This document shows positions 6,885 through 10,171 of a stretch of 10,171 nucleotides of DNA, piece by piece. This stretch comes from Actinomycetota bacterium (GTDB lineage: Bacteria; Actinomycetota; Thermoleophilia; Gaiellales; Gaiellaceae): the NCBI GenBank assembly GCA_005885565.1, contig VAXK01000256.1:1-10171 (forward strand), read 5' to 3'. Positions within the stretch are counted from its first letter, which is position 1, and every line of letters begins with the position of its first letter. The notes below the pieces were generated by a model. It worked only from the letters and a program-made list of their open reading frames with translations, had not been told where the DNA came from and searched no databases. Position numbers and translations under genes: made by a program.

Positions 6885-6935
6885 GGAGGGGCCTGTGCGA
6901 GTCGGGCGCAGGCTCCTCCGCCCGCTCTCCTCTTT
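6885..6935 (+). terminator. Intrinsic terminator after the collagen-like gene
   Basis: The arms 6885-6898 (GGAGGGGCCTGTGC) and 6906-6919 (GCGCAGGCTCCTCC) pair over 14 bp with two G-U wobbles and a 7-nt loop (6899-6905). The stem starts 9 bp after the TAG stop. A pyrimidine stretch ending in TTT (6933-6935) follows, although it is 13 nt from the stem base, so the termination signal is not classical. Confidence 0.55.
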
Positions 6936-6961
6936 GACAGTAAGGTCTCCACGGTGATAAA
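6934..6961 (+). promoter_or_regulatory. Sigma-70-like promoter of the sugar transporter operon
   Basis: A perfect -35 hexamer TTGACA (6934-6939), a 16-bp spacer and GATAAA (6956-6961, 4 of 6 to TATAAT) form the best promoter match in the window. Transcription would start near 6968, giving a leader of about 65 nt before GTG 7033. The -35 shares its first bases with the T tract of the preceding terminator-like element. Confidence 0.6.
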
Positions 6962-7032
6962 GCACCCCTGACGGTGAGGGCCGTGGGGACCTCCGTCATC
7001 GTGCATCCGGAGGAGACAAGGGAGGGGACACA

Positions 7033-8385
7033 GTGAGGCACCGAGGAGTGCTCGTGTTGGCGGGACTGGCCGGGGCGTTGGCCCTGGTCGTCTCGCTCAG
7101 CGTCGCCGCAGCGGGCGGCGCCGGCAAGAGTCCCGCGAAGCGTTCCGTCGCGGCAGCCGTCAAGCCGCCCAAGGTGGCGGGGGCCGCGGCGCTCAAGAAG
7201 AAGTACGGCGGCCAGTCGATCACGTTCGTCGGCGACAACGCCGTCGGCTCGAGCCACAAGCGCGACCTGCTGCTCGTCGCGCGGTTCCAGAAGGACACCG
7301 GCATCAAGGTGAAGCTCGTGCCGCACCCGGCCGCCTCCGACGCGGCCTACTCGCAGCTCGCGCGGAACTTCTCGTCGCACTCGTCGTCGATCGACGTGAT
7401 GATGCTCGACGTCGTGTGGCCGGGCGCGTTCGCGCCCTACCTCGTCAACCTGAAGCCGGCTCTCGGCAAGGCGGCGAAGAAGCAGGCGGCGGGGATCGTC
7501 CAGAACGACACGGTGAACGGGAAGCTGATCGCCATGCCGTGGTTCGGCGACTTCGGGATCCTCTACTACCGCACCGACCTGCTGAAGAAGTACAACATCA
7601 GCGGCCCACCGAAGACGTGGGCGGCGCTCACCTCGGACGCGAAGAAGATCCAGGCCGGCGAGCGCAAGAGCAACCCGAACTTCTACGGGTTCGTGTACCA
7701 GGGCAACGCCTACGAGGGCCTGACCTGCGACAGCCTGGAGTGGCTCGCCTCGAGCGGCGGCGGGACCTTCATCAGCAACGGCAAGGTCACGATCAACAAC
7801 TCGAAGGCGGCGGCGATGCTGAACCTCGTCCGCAGCTGGATCGGCAACATCACCCCGCGCGGGGTGACCTCGTATCAGGAAGAGGACGCACGGAACGCCT
7901 TCGACGCCGGCAACGCGGCCTTCATGCGCAACTGGCCGTACGCGTACGCGGCGAGCAAGGGCACGCCCGTCGACGGCAAGTTCAACGTCACGGTCCTGCC
8001 GCACGGCGCGGGCGCCCACTCGGTCGGCACGGTCGGCGGCTGGCAGCTCGGCGTGTCGAAGTACTCGAAGCACGTCGGCGCCGCGACGGCGCTCGTCGCG
8101 TACCTCACCAGCGCCGGGGTCGAGAAGTTCGACGCGATCTACAACTCGAACGTCCCGACCATCCCGTCGGTGGCCCGCGACCAGGCCGTCGTCAAGACGA
8201 ACCCGTACCTGAAGCCGGAGATCGCGAACGTCGCACGCGTGACCCGGCCCTCGCGGGACCTGAAGACGAAGTACAACCAGGGATCCCAGATCATCTACCA
8301 GGGGATCAACCAGATCGAGAACGGTACGGACGCGAAGTCCGTGCTGCCTTCGATCGCAAGCCGGCTGAAGCGGTTGGTCGGCTAG
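7033..8385 (+). CDS. Carbohydrate ABC transporter substrate-binding protein (trehalose/maltose type)
   Basis: This 450-residue extracytoplasmic binding protein belongs to the CUT1 sugar-uptake group and most resembles the trehalose/maltose binders (LpqY/ThuE-like). Supporting segments are TGIKVKLVPHPA (89-100), MLDVVWPGAFAPYL (124-137), NDTVNGKLIAMPWFGDFGIL (158-177) with YYRTDLLKKY after it, a YEGLTCDSLEWLAS block (227-240), YQEEDARNAFDAGNAAFMRN and GGWQLGVSKYSKH. The exact sugar is inferred from similarity only. The N-terminus is a hydrophobic export signal (about 6-28), then a Lys/Pro/Ala-rich linker (about 31-58). There is no cysteine before C232, so no lipobox is present. GTG 7033 has a strong ribosome binding site (GGAGGGG, 7021-7027). 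It leads an operon with the two permease genes. Confidence 0.92.
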   Translation: MRHRGVLVLAGLAGALALVVSLSVAAAGGAGKSPAKRSVAAAVKPPKVAGAAALKKKYGGQSITFVGDNAVGSSHKRDLLLVARFQKDTGIKVKLVPHPAASDAAYSQLARNFSSHSSSIDVMMLDVVWPGAFAPYLVNLKPALGKAAKKQAAGIVQNDTVNGKLIAMPWFGDFGILYYRTDLLKKYNISGPPKTWAALTSDAKKIQAGERKSNPNFYGFVYQGNAYEGLTCDSLEWLASSGGGTFISNGKVTINNSKAAAMLNLVRSWIGNITPRGVTSYQEEDARNAFDAGNAAFMRNWPYAYAASKGTPVDGKFNVTVLPHGAGAHSVGTVGGWQLGVSKYSKHVGAATALVAYLTSAGVEKFDAIYNSNVPTIPSVARDQAVVKTNPYLKPEIANVARVTRPSRDLKTKYNQGSQIIYQGINQIENGTDAKSVLPSIASRLKRLVG

Positions 8386-8411
8386 GGCCGGAGCAAGAGT
8401 GGTCGAGACGA

Positions 8412-8443
8412 GGAGGGTGGGCGCCCTAGGGCGCCCACCCTCC
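8412..8443. repeat. Perfect 32-bp palindrome between binding-protein and permease genes
   Basis: The arm GGAGGGTGGGCGCCCT (8412-8427) is followed without a spacer by its exact reverse complement (8428-8443). As RNA it would form a very stable GC-rich hairpin with a 4-nt loop (CTAG). It lies 26 bp after the binding-protein stop and 17 bp before the first permease ATG. No T run follows, so it is unlikely to be a complete terminator. The position matches the intergenic hairpins known from other sugar operons (for example malE-malF) that protect the upstream message and lower expression of the permeases. A DNA-binding site is the alternative. Confidence 0.9.
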
Positions 8444-8460
8444 GGATCCGAGGCAAGGCG

Positions 8461-9392
8461 ATGAGCGCAACACCTGCCGTCACGCCGGCCGCTCCACGGC
8501 GCAGGCGCCGCTCGAAGCTCCAGCGCAGGCAGACGACGCTGGCCTGGATCCTGGTCCTGCCTGCACTCGCCGTCGTCGCGCTGATCGCGTTCTACCCGCT
8601 CGGCAAGACCGTCTACTACAGCTTCACCGACCAGCAGTTCCTCGCGGGCTTGCAGCCCACGAAGTGGCTCGGGCTGAAGAACTACTTCGGCGCGAACGGC
8701 ATCATCCACGACCACGACTTCCGGAACTCGATCGTCGAGACGGTCAAGTTCACGCTGATCACCGTCTCCTTCGAGTTCGTCCTCGGGCTGGTCATCGCGC
8801 TCGTCGTCAACTCGAACTTCAAGGGCCGCGGCGTCATGCGGGCGGTCATGCTCGTGCCCTGGGCGATCCCGACGGTCGTCTCGGCGCAGATGTGGAAGTG
8901 GATGTACGACGACGTCTTCGGCGTCATCAACGACGCCCTCATGCGCCTCCACATCATCCACCACTCGGTCGCGTGGATCTCGCAGCCGAACACCGCCCTC
9001 GCCTCCGTCTCGGCGGTCGACATCTGGAAGACGACGCCGTTCGTCGCGCTCCTGCTGCTCGCCGGGCTTCAGGTGATCCCGTCGGAGCTGTACGAGGCGG
9101 CCCGGGTCGACGGCGCGAGCACCTTGCAGCAGTTCTGGCGGATCACCCTGCCGCTCCTGCGGCCCGCCATCCTCGTCGCGCTCGTCTTCCGCACGCTGGA
9201 CGCGCTCCGCGTCTTCGACATCTTCTACGTGTTCTTCGGGAGCCGGCCGGACACCCAGACGATGGCCATCTACGACCAGAACACGATCATCAACGGCGAC
9301 GTCGGCTACGGCTCCGCGATCAGCGTCGCGATCTTCCTGATCATCGGCCTGTTCGTCGTCATCTACGCCACCGTCATGCGGGTGGACGAGCA

Positions 9393-9396
<4 letters not shown>
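8461..9396 (+). CDS. Sugar ABC transporter permease, MalF/SugA type
   Basis: This 311-residue inner-membrane permease has the usual CUT1 layout. A basic N-terminus (RRRRRSKLQRRQ) is followed by a first helix at about 28-50 (WILVLPALAVVALIAFYPLG) and further hydrophobic helices over 90-300. The EAA loop that docks the ATPase reads EAARVDGASTLQQFWRITLP (212-231). FDIFYVFFGSRPDTQTMAIY and the final helix after GYGSAISVAIFLI are also typical of this family. It should pair with the next permease to form the membrane channel served by the binding protein encoded upstream. The ATG start has modest GAGG/AAGG purine stretches just upstream (8450-8458), beyond the palindrome, so the site stays free when the hairpin folds. 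Confidence 0.94.

Positions 9397-10171
<775 letters not shown>

Noticed and set aside
5667..6965. Minus-strand frames opposite the collagen repeat that read as Gly/Pro/Ala-rich proteins
   Set aside because: The complement of a Gly-Pro-Ala repeat also yields Gly/Pro/Ala codons. They have no start signal or export signal of their own.
6969..6998. Inverted repeat TGACGG / CCGTCA in the leader of the binding-protein message, considered as an operator or riboswitch
   Set aside because: Only 6 bp with an 18-nt gap, which is easily chance in this composition. No riboswitch core or known repressor operator could be recognised.

Overview
The window is GC-rich throughout, with strong G/C at third codon positions and GTG as the apparent start of most genes. 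The closest fit is a high-GC actinobacterium, most likely of the Thermoleophilia type (Gaiellales/Solirubrobacterales-like). That placement is an inference from composition, from the secreted collagen-like protein and from the style of the sugar transporter; no rRNA or other marker gene is present.

Layout. Two genes lie on the minus strand at the left edge: a 55-residue membrane protein (735-902) followed by a NoeA-like methyltransferase that runs off the left end (1-712). A 96-bp divergent region separates them from a plus-strand series that fills the rest of the window. In order these are an AraC-family regulator (999-1769), a small secreted protein with a clear signal peptide (1848-2351), a large membrane protein with a C-terminal spermidine-synthase-like domain (2384-4564), a secreted HExxH metallopeptidase broken by a one-base frameshift (4613-5615), and a secreted collagen-like protein ending in a lamin-tail domain (5703-6875).

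A terminator-like hairpin (6885-6919) closes that part, and a sigma-70-like promoter overlaps its T tract. From there a carbohydrate ABC transporter operon runs off the right edge: a substrate-binding protein resembling trehalose/maltose binders (7033-8385), then two permeases of the MalF and MalG type (8461-9396; 9393-10171, partial). A perfect 32-bp palindrome sits between the binding-protein gene and the first permease gene. The permeases overlap by ATGA. No ATPase gene is visible; it could lie beyond the right edge or elsewhere in the genome.

Only the transporter genes are clearly a functional unit. The genes from 1848 to 6875 share an envelope or extracellular theme but no obvious pathway. 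I found no rRNA, tRNA, CRISPR array, insertion sequence or phage gene. I see no convincing new defence or other multi-gene system. The items most worth checking are the collagen/lamin-tail fusion, the frameshifted peptidase with a CTTAG direct repeat in front, the intergenic palindrome, the binding protein without a lipobox, and the tiny membrane protein next to the NoeA-like gene. No gene-free stretch exceeds 157 bp.
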